A DNA stretch of 28,291 bases, taken from Rhizobiales bacterium UBA3584. GTDB taxonomy: Bacteria > Pseudomonadota > Alphaproteobacteria > Rhizobiales > Devosiaceae. Positions 7,655 to 16,862 of this stretch are shown piece after piece. The DNA lies in NCBI GenBank assembly GCA_002375765.1, contig DFMV01000008.1, positions 1-28,291 of the forward strand. Reading direction: 5' to 3'. Positions within the stretch are counted from its first letter, which is position 1. Each line of letters opens with the position of its first letter. The notes under the pieces are model-generated. The model was not told where the DNA came from and ran no database searches. It was given only the letters and a program-made list of their open reading frames with translations. Both the position numbers and the translations under genes were made by a program.

Positions 7655-7696
7655 CAGCCCGTGGATGTCCTTTCTTCCCGGTCAAGCAGACGGAGG

Positions 7697-8596
7697 CTAG
7701 TCGTTATCCGTTCTCGACAGCGAGATGATCCAGTCACGGAAAGCCTTTAGGGGACGGTGGCTGGCATGGGCTGGCGGCCAAACGAGAAAGTAGCGCTCGC
7801 GGCTGAGCATTGGCGCGTTCAGGATGGGAACCAGATCACCCCGCTCCAGGTCGCTTTCGATCAAAAAGCGCGGCAAAAGCGCAAGGCCCAGGCCCGAACT
7901 GGCAGCCTGGGCCGCCGTTGCGAACTGATCAAACAGCATGCCGCGCAAACGCCCGGCATCGACGTTTTGTTGTGCAAACCAACGCTCCCACTGATCGGCT
8001 CGGCTCGCCAAATGGAGCAGAGGAGCCCCGAGACAATCCTGGGCGGTGTTTATCGTGTGGCGCTCCAGAAACCCAGGTGACGCAACCGGGATGACCGTTT
8101 CGGTCATCAGCTCCACGCCTTCGGTTCCCGGCCATGGGTTGTCGCCAAAATGAATGGCCGCATCGAAAGGGTCGGCGCGAAAGTCAAATGCCTCGAGCCG
8201 CGTGGTAAGATTGATGGTCACACCAGGTTGCCGCTCCAAAAACATCGGAAGTCGCGGCGCCAGCCAGCGTGTTCCGAATGTAGGCAAAATGGCCAAATTG
8301 AGCGTCCCCCCGTACGGATTGGCGCGCAGGTTGAGCGAGGCACTGCCAATTCGTTGCAGAGCTTCGCGAATTTCGCGCGCATAGGTGGCTCCGGCCTCGG
8401 AAAGCCGGACTGTCTGCCTGTCCCGTACAAAAAGCTTGCTTCCAATCTGCTCTTCGAGCAGCCGGATCTGACGAGAGACTGCACTTTGAGAGACAGACAG
8501 TTCTTCTGCAGCAGCTGTGAAGCTTTCATGGCGTGCCGCGGCCTCGAACGCCGAGAGCAACGACATGGAGGGAAGGAAGCGACGCGGAATGGCCAT
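7697..8596 (-). CDS. LysR-family regulator, GcvA-like
   Basis: 299 aa. The N-terminal winged helix-turn-helix reads MSLLSAFEAAARHESFTAAA and then ELSVSQSAVSRQIRLLEEQI. It is followed by the two-lobed effector domain (TLNLAILPTFGTRWLAPRLP; ASSGLGLALLPRFL). The GTRWL signature is typical of the GcvA/AmpR-like branch. ATG 8596 (MAIPRRFLPSM) is chosen because the longer open frame only overlaps the ydiJ-like gene and extends no domain. It lies 61 bases downstream of that gene on the same strand, at the end of the frlD-led operon. Pseudomonas putida also has a LysR regulator within its amaA-amaB-hglS neighbourhood, so a role in sensing a lysine catabolite is likely. Confidence 0.88.
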   Translation of the reverse strand: MAIPRRFLPSMSLLSAFEAAARHESFTAAAEELSVSQSAVSRQIRLLEEQIGSKLFVRDRQTVRLSEAGATYAREIREALQRIGSASLNLRANPYGGTLNLAILPTFGTRWLAPRLPMFLERQPGVTINLTTRLEAFDFRADPFDAAIHFGDNPWPGTEGVELMTETVIPVASPGFLERHTINTAQDCLGAPLLHLASRADQWERWFAQQNVDAGRLRGMLFDQFATAAQAASSGLGLALLPRFLIESDLERGDLVPILNAPMLSRERYFLVWPPAHASHRPLKAFRDWIISLSRTDND

Positions 8597-8657
8597 GGGT
8601 TCACCAGAGGGGCGGAGTGGGAAAGCCCTCAAATTAACAGACCCTTGGGGGGACGCA

Positions 8658-11606
8658 TTATCCATTTTGCCGCCCCCCATAGCCACTCCCCTGCCCGGCA
8701 ACGTGACAGGCCAGAACTTCAAGGGGATGGGGCACCCGCCCTTGCCCAAAGCGTTTGGTCTGACATCGGCAGGAAAAGCCCGTCGCCATGGCGCCGCCTC
8801 TTGCTATCGGATCAGCCCATGAAAGCTCAAAAATCGCGCGCGACATCTCCTTGTGTTCAGCCTCATGCCCAAACAATCCACTCATTCCGCAACAGCCGAC
8901 ACTGACGACATCCACCTCGATTCCGAAATGGGCAAAGATCTTCTGCCAGCGGCCACCGGCCTTGGGATCGCTGGTTGCTTCCGTGCAATGAAGAAACAGA
9001 CTGCCGCCGTCTCTGATGCGTTCGAAATTGCCATCCCCTGCCAGCTGCCGCTCAAGGAACACATCAATCGGGAGCAGGAAGTCGGCGCCATGCCTGCGGG
9101 CATCGATCGTGGTTGCCGGTTCAACGGCGACCAGGGGCCATCCTAGTGCAGCGTACAAACGCAGAGTCCGCTGGAGATGCCGGTTTGACTTGGCGTGGGC
9201 CCGACCGAAACCGCGCACCTCGAGCGCTTTGCCGTTGGCCAGAACAGGTGCCACAACCGGTTTGAACCCAAGTAGGCTCAACATCCTGGCAGTGGCAATC
9301 AGCGGCCCGATGTCAAAACTGGCAAGAAAGCTGTCAGGGACAATAATCACACTTCCCGACTCTGTGGGAGGGCGGGACAGATCGAGGAGCGCAATTCCTT
9401 CCTCGCGCAGTCGGCTTTCCAGAGTCCGGTCACAGAACCCTGGCAGGTCCACCAGCCCAAGAGCGGTCAGCACCCGCTTTGCCGGCCAACTGTCCAGCAC
9501 GGCATTTGACGGTCGCGCGAAGCGACGGGCGGTGAGGAGCGCCGGTTCCATAAGCCTGACAACGTAGTCGCGCATCGGGCGGCGATGCCGTGCATAATAG
9601 GTCTCGAGAAACGACGCCTTCATCGTCGGAATGTCGACCTTGACCGGACAAGCCGATGCGCAGGCACGACAGGACAGGCACGTATCAAGACTGGACTTGA
9701 GTGCCGCCTCGGCCTCGGGATCGGGTGTCCGCGCCCATGCTCTTAGAAGCGCGGCGCGACCATTTGGCGATTGCGTCTTGTCCCTGCTGACCTTGTAGGA
9801 GGGACACATCGGGTCGGCAGGATCCCAATCGTGACAGGCGCCGTTGCCATTGCAGTCAATGGCATTTTGCACCATCGGCCGACGGTGAGCGGGAATTTCG
9901 GCGTCGGTTTCGCCGCGGAAAGGCACCTCGTCGATTCGCAGCACACCAACCTCGCTGCCGGCAGGCGCTGCAAGTTTGCCCGGGTTGAGCCGGTTGCCAG
10001 GATCGAAGAGGGACTTGATACGCTGCACAACCGGGTAGAGATCTGGCCCGAAGACCTCTTCAAGGTATTCCCCACGTACACCGCGTCCGTGCTCGCCCCA
10101 AATCAAGCCGCCATATGCGCGGGTTAATGCTTGGACGCCATCGGAAACGGTACGGATCAACTCTCGGTCGGCCGCATCGCGCATGTCGAGCGTAGGACGA
10201 ACATGCAGGCATCCCACATCAGCATGGCCGAACATGCCATAGGAAAGGCCGTGTTGATCAAGAAGTGCACGGAATTCGGCAACATAGGCGGCGAGGTTTT
10301 CAGGCGGCACCGCGGTATCCTCGACAAAGGGATAGGCTTTCCGTTTCCCTTCGAGAGCACCAAGGAGCCCAACGGACTTCGCCCGGAGTGACCACGCCGC
10401 CTTTATGGCGGCAGGATCGATTACAGAACGTGTCAAAAAGGCTGTGTCATCACCTTCAAGATGAGAAGCCAGCGTCGCCAGCTTTGCGCTGACCTCCACT
10501 GAACTGTCTCCAGCCACCTCCACAAAATTGACGGCCCCGACACGACCATCGACCTCCCCTAACAGCGATCCGAGCTCTGCCCAGACAGGGTCGTTCTGCG
10601 CCAGGCTCAAAATCTTGTCGTCAAGGATCTCTACTGCCAGCGGATCTGCCTCGACGAGACGGGGCACATGGCCGAGGGCACTGGCAAAGCTGTGGTAGAA
10701 CAGCACCATGAGCCCCTTCGATTTTGGCGTTCGCCGCAAGCGCAGGGTAATGGCTGCCGTGATCGCCAAGGTGCCTTCCGAGCCTGAAAGAATCTTGCAC
10801 AAATTCAGACCGCCCTTCTCTGGGAGGGCCTCTTTGAGATTGTAGCCAGTCAGGCCGCGGTTCATCCTGGGAAAGACGTGCTGGAAATGGTGCTTTGCCG
10901 CCTCCAGCATCACCTTGACTTCGGCGGCAAGAAGCGAACCCCTGTCGTCGCGCCCAGCGACGTTGGCGGCTTGAGTCTCGTCCAAGGGCGCAATCGTTAA
11001 GGGCGTACCGTCCGCGAGAACCACGTCCATCGATGCGATATAGTCCGAGGTTCTGCCGTATTGGCGCGATCCTTTGCCAGACGCATCGGTTGCAACCATG
11101 CCCCCGATCGTTGCGCGGCTGGCCGTCGAGACGCTCGGGGGAAAGAACCAGCCGTGGGGGGCGAGAAACGCGTTGAGCTCATCAAGAACCACACCTGGTT
11201 CCACGCGCACAATTCCAGCTTCGGCATCAAACCCGATAATGGACCTGAGGTATCGCGAGGTGTCGAGAATGATCCCGTCATTGAGAGACTGCCCATTCGT
11301 GCCGGTACCTCCACCTCTGGCCGTCAGGCTCAGGGGCTCGGGCCCCGATTGATCGAGTGCGCGGACGGCAATCTCGATATCATTGGGTCGGCGTGGGAAT
11401 ATCGCTGCCAAGGGAGGCACCCGATAGACCGAATTGTCGATCGCCAAAACCTCTCGGGTTCCCAATCCGGTATCAATGTCGCCTGCAAAACCGCCGGCCT
11501 TGAGCGCCTTGATGAAGCGCTTGAGGCGAGCGTCTTTTGTGGGAGAGCGGGCGTGCACTCTCGCTCTCAGCTCGCTTGAGTTCGTGACAGGCCCAGTGCA
11601 TCCCAT
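8658..11606 (-). CDS. ydiJ: FAD and Fe-S D-2-hydroxyglutarate dehydrogenase (YdiJ-like)
   Basis: 982 aa, the three-part layout of YdiJ. A PCMH-type FAD domain comes first (GGGTGTNGQSL at residues 98-108; ATIGGMVATDASGKGS), then the FAD-oxidase C-terminal domain (YGGLIWGEHGRG, DPGNRLNPGKL). A [4Fe-4S] ferredoxin module has CNGNGACHDW from 585 and CLSCRACASACPVKVD from 643. Last is a cysteine-rich CCG domain (VGCCGMSGLFGHE near 905). YdiJ of Pseudomonas putida oxidises D-2-hydroxyglutarate, the product of HglS, to 2-oxoglutarate, which matches the hglS-like gene just upstream. ATG 11606 overlaps that gene by 40 bases. GTG 11558 would follow its stop and is an equally possible start. Confidence 0.88.
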   Translation of the reverse strand: MGCTGPVTNSSELRARVHARSPTKDARLKRFIKALKAGGFAGDIDTGLGTREVLAIDNSVYRVPPLAAIFPRRPNDIEIAVRALDQSGPEPLSLTARGGGTGTNGQSLNDGIILDTSRYLRSIIGFDAEAGIVRVEPGVVLDELNAFLAPHGWFFPPSVSTASRATIGGMVATDASGKGSRQYGRTSDYIASMDVVLADGTPLTIAPLDETQAANVAGRDDRGSLLAAEVKVMLEAAKHHFQHVFPRMNRGLTGYNLKEALPEKGGLNLCKILSGSEGTLAITAAITLRLRRTPKSKGLMVLFYHSFASALGHVPRLVEADPLAVEILDDKILSLAQNDPVWAELGSLLGEVDGRVGAVNFVEVAGDSSVEVSAKLATLASHLEGDDTAFLTRSVIDPAAIKAAWSLRAKSVGLLGALEGKRKAYPFVEDTAVPPENLAAYVAEFRALLDQHGLSYGMFGHADVGCLHVRPTLDMRDAADRELIRTVSDGVQALTRAYGGLIWGEHGRGVRGEYLEEVFGPDLYPVVQRIKSLFDPGNRLNPGKLAAPAGSEVGVLRIDEVPFRGETDAEIPAHRRPMVQNAIDCNGNGACHDWDPADPMCPSYKVSRDKTQSPNGRAALLRAWARTPDPEAEAALKSSLDTCLSCRACASACPVKVDIPTMKASFLETYYARHRRPMRDYVVRLMEPALLTARRFARPSNAVLDSWPAKRVLTALGLVDLPGFCDRTLESRLREEGIALLDLSRPPTESGSVIIVPDSFLASFDIGPLIATARMLSLLGFKPVVAPVLANGKALEVRGFGRAHAKSNRHLQRTLRLYAALGWPLVAVEPATTIDARRHGADFLLPIDVFLERQLAGDGNFERIRDGGSLFLHCTEATSDPKAGGRWQKIFAHFGIEVDVVSVGCCGMSGLFGHEAEHKEMSRAIFELSWADPIARGGAMATGFSCRCQTKRFGQGRVPHPLEVLACHVAGQGSGYGGRQNG

Positions 11607-12967
11607 ACAGCGTCAAGCGAAGCGTCCTCAAGGGCCTGGTAGAGCGCAAATTCGTCTGCGACAGGCGCTCCCAGGGCCGCCTCAAAGCTCTGCTGGTGGG
11701 ACTTTTCCAGCCGGTCCCTGGCAGAATTGTCGCCCAGATTCGACTGGAATATGCCTGCGGCCGAAACGGGGAGAAAATCTTCGTACACGATGGGATCAGT
11801 CCCCACATACCCAGAGTCAATCAGCGATTCGATATCGTGTGACAGTTCATGGCGCGACGCCGACTTGCCTTGCTCTGTCACGTAGTAGTGGAAATAGGCC
11901 AACCCTTGCGCGCGCAAGTTCTCATAAGAATCCGGCATGGGTGCAAAGACTTCACGCAGCGCTCTCATATATTGAGCTGTGTTGGAGCCATCTGCCTTGG
12001 GCTGAGCCAGTCCGCGGGCACTGTCGAGCAACTCATCGTAGAGCCTGCGGCCCTTGGGTTTGAGCGCGACCCCACGCTGCTCGATTTCACCGAACCGCGC
12101 CGTATGCCTGCCTGGAACGCGATTGCCGTCTTTCCCAATAAAGGCAATCTGTTCCTGGAGCGCCTTGAAACTGGTCTGGCGCAGCAGGATCGGGCATTGG
12201 CGTGGCGGCGGCCCTTCGATCACGGCCTTGGGCGTGATGCCGCGTTCGGGCATCAGGCGCTGGACAGCATCGATATCGAGGGTGCGCGGCGTAAGATGAT
12301 TGATATGGGGACCGCGAAAGCTCACCACGTCCGCGACCAAACGATGAGCGTCATGGAGCTCCTGATAGGTCGCTTCGGACACAGTGGCGTTCGAGTGCCA
12401 GCGGAAAGTTCCGAGAGCCTCGGAAATGAAAGCCTCGGCATCAGCCTCGTTCAGGCCGCCCTCAGATTCGGATTTGTCGATCAGAAACCGCACGTGCTGA
12501 GAAAAGATATCGCGCTCGGCAAGCGTCAACTCGGCTGCCTCGCGCAAATTCTTGTCTTCAATAAGCTCCAAACGCAAAAGCGAGGTGAAAACGCGGAACG
12601 GGCTGCGCTTGAGTGCCTCGCTCTGGGTGGGGCGAAAAGCCGTGGAATGGACGGGAATTCCCGCCACCGAGAGGTCGTAATAACCAACCGGCTCCATACC
12701 CATGACGTCAAACAGGCGCCGCATCGTGAAAAGCTCGTCCGCCTTGCCAAGCCGAATGGCCCCGTGACGCTCTTCAGAGAGTCGATCGAGATTGTCGAGC
12801 GCTTCAAGTCGCGCTTTGAGATCTGGATCGTTGGCCAGGACATCATTGTTGACGTCGCGGACCAGATCAATGAGGTCTCCATAAAGGGGAACCTCCTTCT
12901 TGTACATCTCGGACATGGCCCGGCAAAAGCGGGCTCTGATTTCGCTTTTGGACAGAAAGTCGGTCAT
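11567..12967 (-). CDS. hglS: 2-oxoadipate dioxygenase/decarboxylase (HglS, DUF1338)
   Basis: 466 aa non-haem iron enzyme of the DUF1338/YdcJ family with a VOC-like core. HglS converts 2-oxoadipate to D-2-hydroxyglutarate in lysine breakdown. The metal ligands I recall for Pseudomonas putida HglS (His70, His226, Glu294) have clear counterparts: H68 in EERHGAIRLG, H224 in HINHLTPRTLDID and E294 in ARFGEIEQRG. R72, four residues after H68, corresponds to the substrate-contacting Arg. The start at 12967 overlaps the dehydrogenase stop by four bases (ATGA), with AAGG upstream, so the two are translationally coupled. The ydiJ-like gene, which would use the product, follows directly. Confidence 0.9.
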   Translation of the reverse strand: MTDFLSKSEIRARFCRAMSEMYKKEVPLYGDLIDLVRDVNNDVLANDPDLKARLEALDNLDRLSEERHGAIRLGKADELFTMRRLFDVMGMEPVGYYDLSVAGIPVHSTAFRPTQSEALKRSPFRVFTSLLRLELIEDKNLREAAELTLAERDIFSQHVRFLIDKSESEGGLNEADAEAFISEALGTFRWHSNATVSEATYQELHDAHRLVADVVSFRGPHINHLTPRTLDIDAVQRLMPERGITPKAVIEGPPPRQCPILLRQTSFKALQEQIAFIGKDGNRVPGRHTARFGEIEQRGVALKPKGRRLYDELLDSARGLAQPKADGSNTAQYMRALREVFAPMPDSYENLRAQGLAYFHYYVTEQGKSASRHELSHDIESLIDSGYVGTDPIVYEDFLPVSAAGIFQSNLGDNSARDRLEKSHQQSFEAALGAPVADEFALYQALEDASLDAVWDALGLSRTQAS

Positions 12968-14469
12968 GGCATGGCCTTGATGTCGAATGTGATCCCTTGG
13001 GCGAGCGGCAGTTCGCGGGAATAGTTCACAGTGTTGGTTTGGCGGCGCATATAGGCCTTCCAGGCGTCAGATCCACTTTCGCGTCCACCTCCGGTCTCCT
13101 TTTCGCCGCCGAAGGCCCCGCCAATCTCCGCGCCAGAGGGACCGATATTAACGTTGGCGATGCCACAGTCCGATCCCACTGCAGAGAGGAATGTCTCGGT
13201 CTCGCGCACGTCGGTTGAAAAAATGCAGCTCGAGAGCCCCTGCGGCACCCCGTTCTGCAACGCGATCGCCTCATCGAGCGTCTTGTAGGTCATAACGTAC
13301 AGGATAGGCGCGAAGGTTTCGGTGCAAACGATATCGGTCTGGTCGGGCATTTCAACGATGGCCGGGTGCACGTAGGCTCCCCCCTCAACGCCGTCTGCGC
13401 TTCCACCGCCGGTGACCGTTCCACCCTGCGCCCTGGCCGCGCTGAGCGCCTCTTCCATCATCCGCGCCGCGTCCCCATCGATGAGCGGCCCCACAAGCGT
13501 CCCCGCTTCAAGCGGATTGCCGATGGGCAGGCCCTGGTAAACAGCCTTGAGGCGCTCGACAAGTGTGTCGCGAACATCTTCGTGCACGATCACCCGGCGC
13601 AGGCTCGTGCAGCGCTGGCCACACGTCCCGACGGCCGAAAACACAATGGCCCGCACCGCGTTGTCCAGATCGGCGGACGGGGCGACGATCATGGCGTTGT
13701 TGCCGCCCAACTCCAGGATAGACTTGCCAAACCGTTCGGCCACGACCGGCCCTACCGCGCGGCCCATGCGGGTCGAGCCGGTTGCCGAGATGATCGGAAC
13801 GTCCTTTGATCGGGTCAGAACTTCGCCCACTTCGCCTGCACCCAGAGCAATCTGGAGGAGATCGGCCGGAGCATCGCCGAATTTCTCGACTGCTCGCTCG
13901 AAGAGTTTCGCCGTGGCCAGGGCACAAAGCGGCGTCTTTTCCGAGGGTTTCCAGATAACCGGGTCGCCACAGACGATTGCGAGGCAGAAATTCCAGGCAA
14001 AGGGGGCGACGGGGAAGTTGAAGGCGGTAATGACTCCGGCAACCCCCATGGGATGCCAGGTTTCGCGCATGGCATGCCCGGGACGTTCAGAGGCGATGGT
14101 GAGACCGAACAGTTGCCGCGACTGGCCGACGGCGAGGTCGCAGATGTCGATCATCTCCTGGACCTCACCGAGACCCTCTTGTAGGATTTTACCGCATTCG
14201 AGCGTTACGAGCGCTCCAAGTTCAGACTTGGCGGCGCGCAATTCTTCCCCGAAGAGCCGGATCAACTCGCCGCGTCTTGGCGCGGGCACCCGACGCCAGG
14301 CGTCGAACGTTGCCTTGGCGCGAGCGATCATTGCTTCGACGTCGGACGGCGTGTGGGTCTTGATCTCGGCGATCATGGCGCCGTCGACAGGCGAGAAGAC
14401 CTTGAGATCGCCGCCGCTGAGTTCGTCTTGGGTCAGACCGGCGTTGGATAAAGTGTCATTGTGGGCCAT
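12964..14469 (-). CDS. amaB: Alpha-aminoadipate semialdehyde dehydrogenase (antiquitin/ALDH7 family, AmaB-like)
   Basis: 501 aa NAD-dependent aldehyde dehydrogenase. The oxyanion Asn is N151 (ITAFNFPVAPFAWN), the general base E253 (ILELGGN) and the nucleophile C287 (GTCGQRCTSLRRV). The C-terminal stretch GSDCGIANVNIGPSGAEIGG, continuing GAFGGEKETGGG, is almost a fingerprint of antiquitin (ALDH7A1), which oxidises aminoadipate semialdehyde to 2-aminoadipate. That is the product expected from the AmaA-like oxidase. It lies 20 bases downstream of the aminotransferase gene and overlaps the hglS-like gene by four bases. The substrate assignment rests on both family and context. Confidence 0.9.
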   Translation of the reverse strand: MAHNDTLSNAGLTQDELSGGDLKVFSPVDGAMIAEIKTHTPSDVEAMIARAKATFDAWRRVPAPRRGELIRLFGEELRAAKSELGALVTLECGKILQEGLGEVQEMIDICDLAVGQSRQLFGLTIASERPGHAMRETWHPMGVAGVITAFNFPVAPFAWNFCLAIVCGDPVIWKPSEKTPLCALATAKLFERAVEKFGDAPADLLQIALGAGEVGEVLTRSKDVPIISATGSTRMGRAVGPVVAERFGKSILELGGNNAMIVAPSADLDNAVRAIVFSAVGTCGQRCTSLRRVIVHEDVRDTLVERLKAVYQGLPIGNPLEAGTLVGPLIDGDAARMMEEALSAARAQGGTVTGGGSADGVEGGAYVHPAIVEMPDQTDIVCTETFAPILYVMTYKTLDEAIALQNGVPQGLSSCIFSTDVRETETFLSAVGSDCGIANVNIGPSGAEIGGAFGGEKETGGGRESGSDAWKAYMRRQTNTVNYSRELPLAQGITFDIKAMP

Positions 14470-14489
14470 GGGCTAATGCAGTTCCTGGT

Positions 14490-15728
14490 TCACGTGAGGG
14501 AGGAGAGTGCGGCGCTGGCGGCCGCGATGCGTTCGAGCGCCTGCTCGAGCGCCGATTGGGCATAGGCATAAGACAGTCTAAAATGTCCCGGTGCCCCGAA
14601 AGCCACTCCGGGCACGACAGCAACGCCTGCCCGATCAAGGAAATACTCGCAAAGTTCGGTGTCCGTGGTAATCAGCCTGCCGCCGGGCGCCCTGCGTCCG
14701 AGGAGCCCCGTGCAGTCTGGAAAGGCGTAGAAGGCGCCTCGCGGCCTGGAACAAACCAAGCCATCAATGGCATTGAGCCCAGCCACCACCAAATCCCGCC
14801 GGCGTTCAAAATCGGCACGACGTTCCTTCAGCACGGCGATTGGACCCTCCAAGGCTCCAATCGCCGCTGCTTGGGAAATAGAGGATGGCGCAGACGTTGC
14901 CTGCCCCTGCACCGCTGCCATTGCACCAATCAATACCTCTGGACCAATACCGTAACCGAGCCGCCATCCGGTCATGGCATACGCTTTGGAAACGCCGTTC
15001 ACCACAAGGGTTCGCTCGGCGAGTTCAGGCAGAGCTTCCAATGCCGAGACAAAGGAAAAGTCATCATAGACAAGATGCTCATATATCTCGTCCGACATCA
15101 GGCCCACATGCCGCTGCCGCTCGAAAACCGGCAGCAGGGCGCGCAGCTGATCGTGATCGTATGCCCCGCCTGAGGGGTTGGACGGGGAATTGAGCAACAC
15201 CCACTTCGTACGCGGGGTGATCGCCTGCTCCAGCGCTTGCGGGGATACAACAAAACCTTCTCTGGCGCTCGTCGGTATCGTTACAGGCACACCTTCACAC
15301 ATCGAAACCATGTCGACATAGCTTGTCCAGTAGGGCGCCGGGATCACCACTTCGTCGCCCTCATCGAGCGTTGCCATAAAGGCATTGAACAAGACCTGTT
15401 TGGCCCCGGCCGATGCGATGATGTTTTTGGGGCCGATGCCAATGCCCTTGTTTCGGTAGTTCGCCACAATGGCAGTCTTAAGCGCCGCGGTTCCCGTATT
15501 GGCGGTATATCGCGTCTCGCCGCGCTCCATTGCTGCGCGCGCTGCGTCCAGAACGAAATCGGGAGTGCCGAAATCGGGCTCGCCCGTTCCAAGCGAGATC
15601 ACATCCTCGCCAGCTGCCTTGCGCGCGGCGGCGGTCTCACTCAGGCGCACGATCAGAGAGACCTCGATGGAATTTACCCGGTGGGCCAACTTGAGATGGT
15701 CACCAAGCGAGGGTTTTGTCACAGCCAT
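14490..15728 (-). CDS. Class I PLP aminotransferase (AspC Ibeta type), probable 2-aminoadipate aminotransferase
   Basis: 412 aa. Fold-type I features are complete: the PLP lysine K248 in VNGVSKAYAMTGWRLGY, D213 and Y216 in MSDEIYEHLV, N184 in NSPSNPSGG, and the PAPYWTSYVDM motif (130-140) of the Ibeta subgroup of aspartate aminotransferases. In this operon it most likely moves the amino group of 2-aminoadipate to 2-oxoglutarate, giving 2-oxoadipate for HglS. Because the cluster lacks an obvious lysine alpha-oxidase, it might also act on lysine itself, whose keto acid cyclises to piperideine-2-carboxylate. That second role is inference. It lies 113 bases after the frlD-like gene and 20 bases before the amaB-like gene. 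Confidence 0.85.
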   Translation of the reverse strand: MAVTKPSLGDHLKLAHRVNSIEVSLIVRLSETAAARKAAGEDVISLGTGEPDFGTPDFVLDAARAAMERGETRYTANTGTAALKTAIVANYRNKGIGIGPKNIIASAGAKQVLFNAFMATLDEGDEVVIPAPYWTSYVDMVSMCEGVPVTIPTSAREGFVVSPQALEQAITPRTKWVLLNSPSNPSGGAYDHDQLRALLPVFERQRHVGLMSDEIYEHLVYDDFSFVSALEALPELAERTLVVNGVSKAYAMTGWRLGYGIGPEVLIGAMAAVQGQATSAPSSISQAAAIGALEGPIAVLKERRADFERRRDLVVAGLNAIDGLVCSRPRGAFYAFPDCTGLLGRRAPGGRLITTDTELCEYFLDRAGVAVVPGVAFGAPGHFRLSYAYAQSALEQALERIAAASAALSSLT

Positions 15729-15841
15729 TATTCACTCTGGTTTGAAAGTCTCGCACCCAAGGTCCTACACATCCTCGCGAAGCCCGGGAAACGCCCAATG
15801 GTGCTGAGGTCATGCCAAAAGCTCATGAGCGGGCGGCGCCA

Positions 15842-16687
15842 TCAAACACCAAGGCCCTTTAGAACCGGCACGTCGGCGCAAATTTCAATCGGGGTGCCAT
15901 ACCCTACGGCACCGTAGTATCGACACGTGTCGGCCGCCGCCTGCGCCGCTGACGCCAAAATTTCATCTGCCCCCTCACCTTTGAGCAAGCCAAACAGTGT
16001 CCTGGCAGTAAAGGTATCCCCCGCTCCCAGCGTGTCGACAACTTGAGTGGAAACTGCTGCCACTGAGTGAACCCGGCGTCCATCCGAGAGGATCGCTCCG
16101 GCCTTGCCACGGGTGACCAGCGCCCAGTTGGCTCCCGCATCAAGCATGCGTTGCTGGAGGGCCAGGGCCTCTCTCTCAGCTATGTCACCGGCCGAAGCGG
16201 CAGCGAGGTAGCAGAGTGGGGCAACAGCCTCGACGTGCTCGGCTTCGTACCTGGTAGAAAAGTCGTAGGACAGCCGCGTCCGTCCAGCCAGCTTGGCCAG
16301 ATGATCATCGAGTCCACTGGAGCGACCGATATGGACGGCGTCATAGCCAGAAGCGAACTCGATATCGCTCTGGGTCGGCTCAAACATCGAGACGCCGAGG
16401 TCAAAGGTGAGAAAGACCCTGTCGCCCTTCTCGTGGCCGACGACGCAATAGGCCGTCATGCCTTGATCGAGCACCTGCAAATGGGAGACATCGACCCCTT
16501 CTGATTCAAGCGCTGCGCAGATATGGCGCCCTGCAGGATCGTCAGCAACGCGACCGATATAGGCCGATAGCCCGCCGAACCGGCGGATGAAGACAGCGGC
16601 ATTTAGTGTATTTCCGCCAGGATACATCATCCCGTTGGCGACATAGCAATCCACCACGTTGTCGCCCATTGCTGCGATTCTGACCAT
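15842..16687 (-). CDS. frlD: PfkB-family kinase, probable fructoselysine 6-kinase (FrlD-like)
   Basis: 281 aa ribokinase-fold sugar kinase. It opens VRIAAMGDNVVDCY and MYPGGNTLNAAVF, the arrangement of Escherichia coli FrlD (IGDNCVDIY and FSGGNAVNVAVY as I recall them). The ATP/catalytic motif DTLGAGDTF (219-226) contains the base D224. FrlD phosphorylates fructoselysine on O6, making the substrate of the FrlB deglycase encoded divergently next door. ATG 16687 has AAGGG five bases upstream. It is the first gene of a minus-strand run continuing into the aminoadipate genes, and its promoter region holds the GAACGTTC operator. Another Amadori compound as substrate remains possible. Confidence 0.82.
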   Translation of the reverse strand: MVRIAAMGDNVVDCYVANGMMYPGGNTLNAAVFIRRFGGLSAYIGRVADDPAGRHICAALESEGVDVSHLQVLDQGMTAYCVVGHEKGDRVFLTFDLGVSMFEPTQSDIEFASGYDAVHIGRSSGLDDHLAKLAGRTRLSYDFSTRYEAEHVEAVAPLCYLAAASAGDIAEREALALQQRMLDAGANWALVTRGKAGAILSDGRRVHSVAAVSTQVVDTLGAGDTFTARTLFGLLKGEGADEILASAAQAAADTCRYYGAVGYGTPIEICADVPVLKGLGV

Positions 16688-16714
16688 CTGACCCTTCTGA
16701 AGCGAATTTTCGTG

Positions 16715-16745
16715 TTGACTCTGTGTGAGAACGTTCGCACTTTAT
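16715..16745 (+). promoter_or_regulatory. frlB: Probable frlB promoter in the divergent frlD-frlB gap
   Basis: TTGACT (16715-16720) is followed 19 bases later by CTTTAT (16740-16745), a modest -10 box, with the palindrome at 16725-16740 in between. On the minus strand a perfect TTGACA (16760-16755) could serve frlD, with its -10 region inside the same palindrome, though no good -10 hexamer is visible. Confidence 0.4.
16725..16740. promoter_or_regulatory. LacI-type operator 1, GTGAGAACGTTCGCAC
   Basis: A 16-base inverted repeat with perfect core GAACGTTC and outer GTG/CAC arms, mismatched only at the fourth pair. The central CG is the hallmark of LacI-family sites. It lies between the divergent frlD-like and frlB-like genes, so one bound protein could control both. 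A related site lies at 18869-18882. Confidence 0.65.
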
Positions 16746-16862
16746 CAGGACAGTTGTCAACGCGGCACGCTGAACTTCTGCGCGACGCACATTTTTCAAC
16801 CCGCCCTGGCTCCAAGCGCCAGACCGTCCCCCCATTTGGACCTGCCAATGCAAGAGGCCTTT

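Larger units (their letters stand above)
7225..7696. other. 472-base gene-free regulatory interval upstream of dctP
   Basis: The interval separates the LysR stop (7697) from dctP. It holds two copies of the GTTCC-N4-GGAAC operator, centres 271 bases apart, each with a minus-strand -35 box, and a CCGCC-GAAA-GGCGG hairpin at 7456-7469. Minus-strand frames of 24 and 34 codons between the operators lack ribosome sites. I see no convincing gene. Confidence 0.6.

Noticed and set aside
11849..13024. 391-codon open frame on the plus strand
   Set aside because: It lies wholly opposite the hglS-like gene, has no family signature or ribosome site, and arises from high-GC codon bias.
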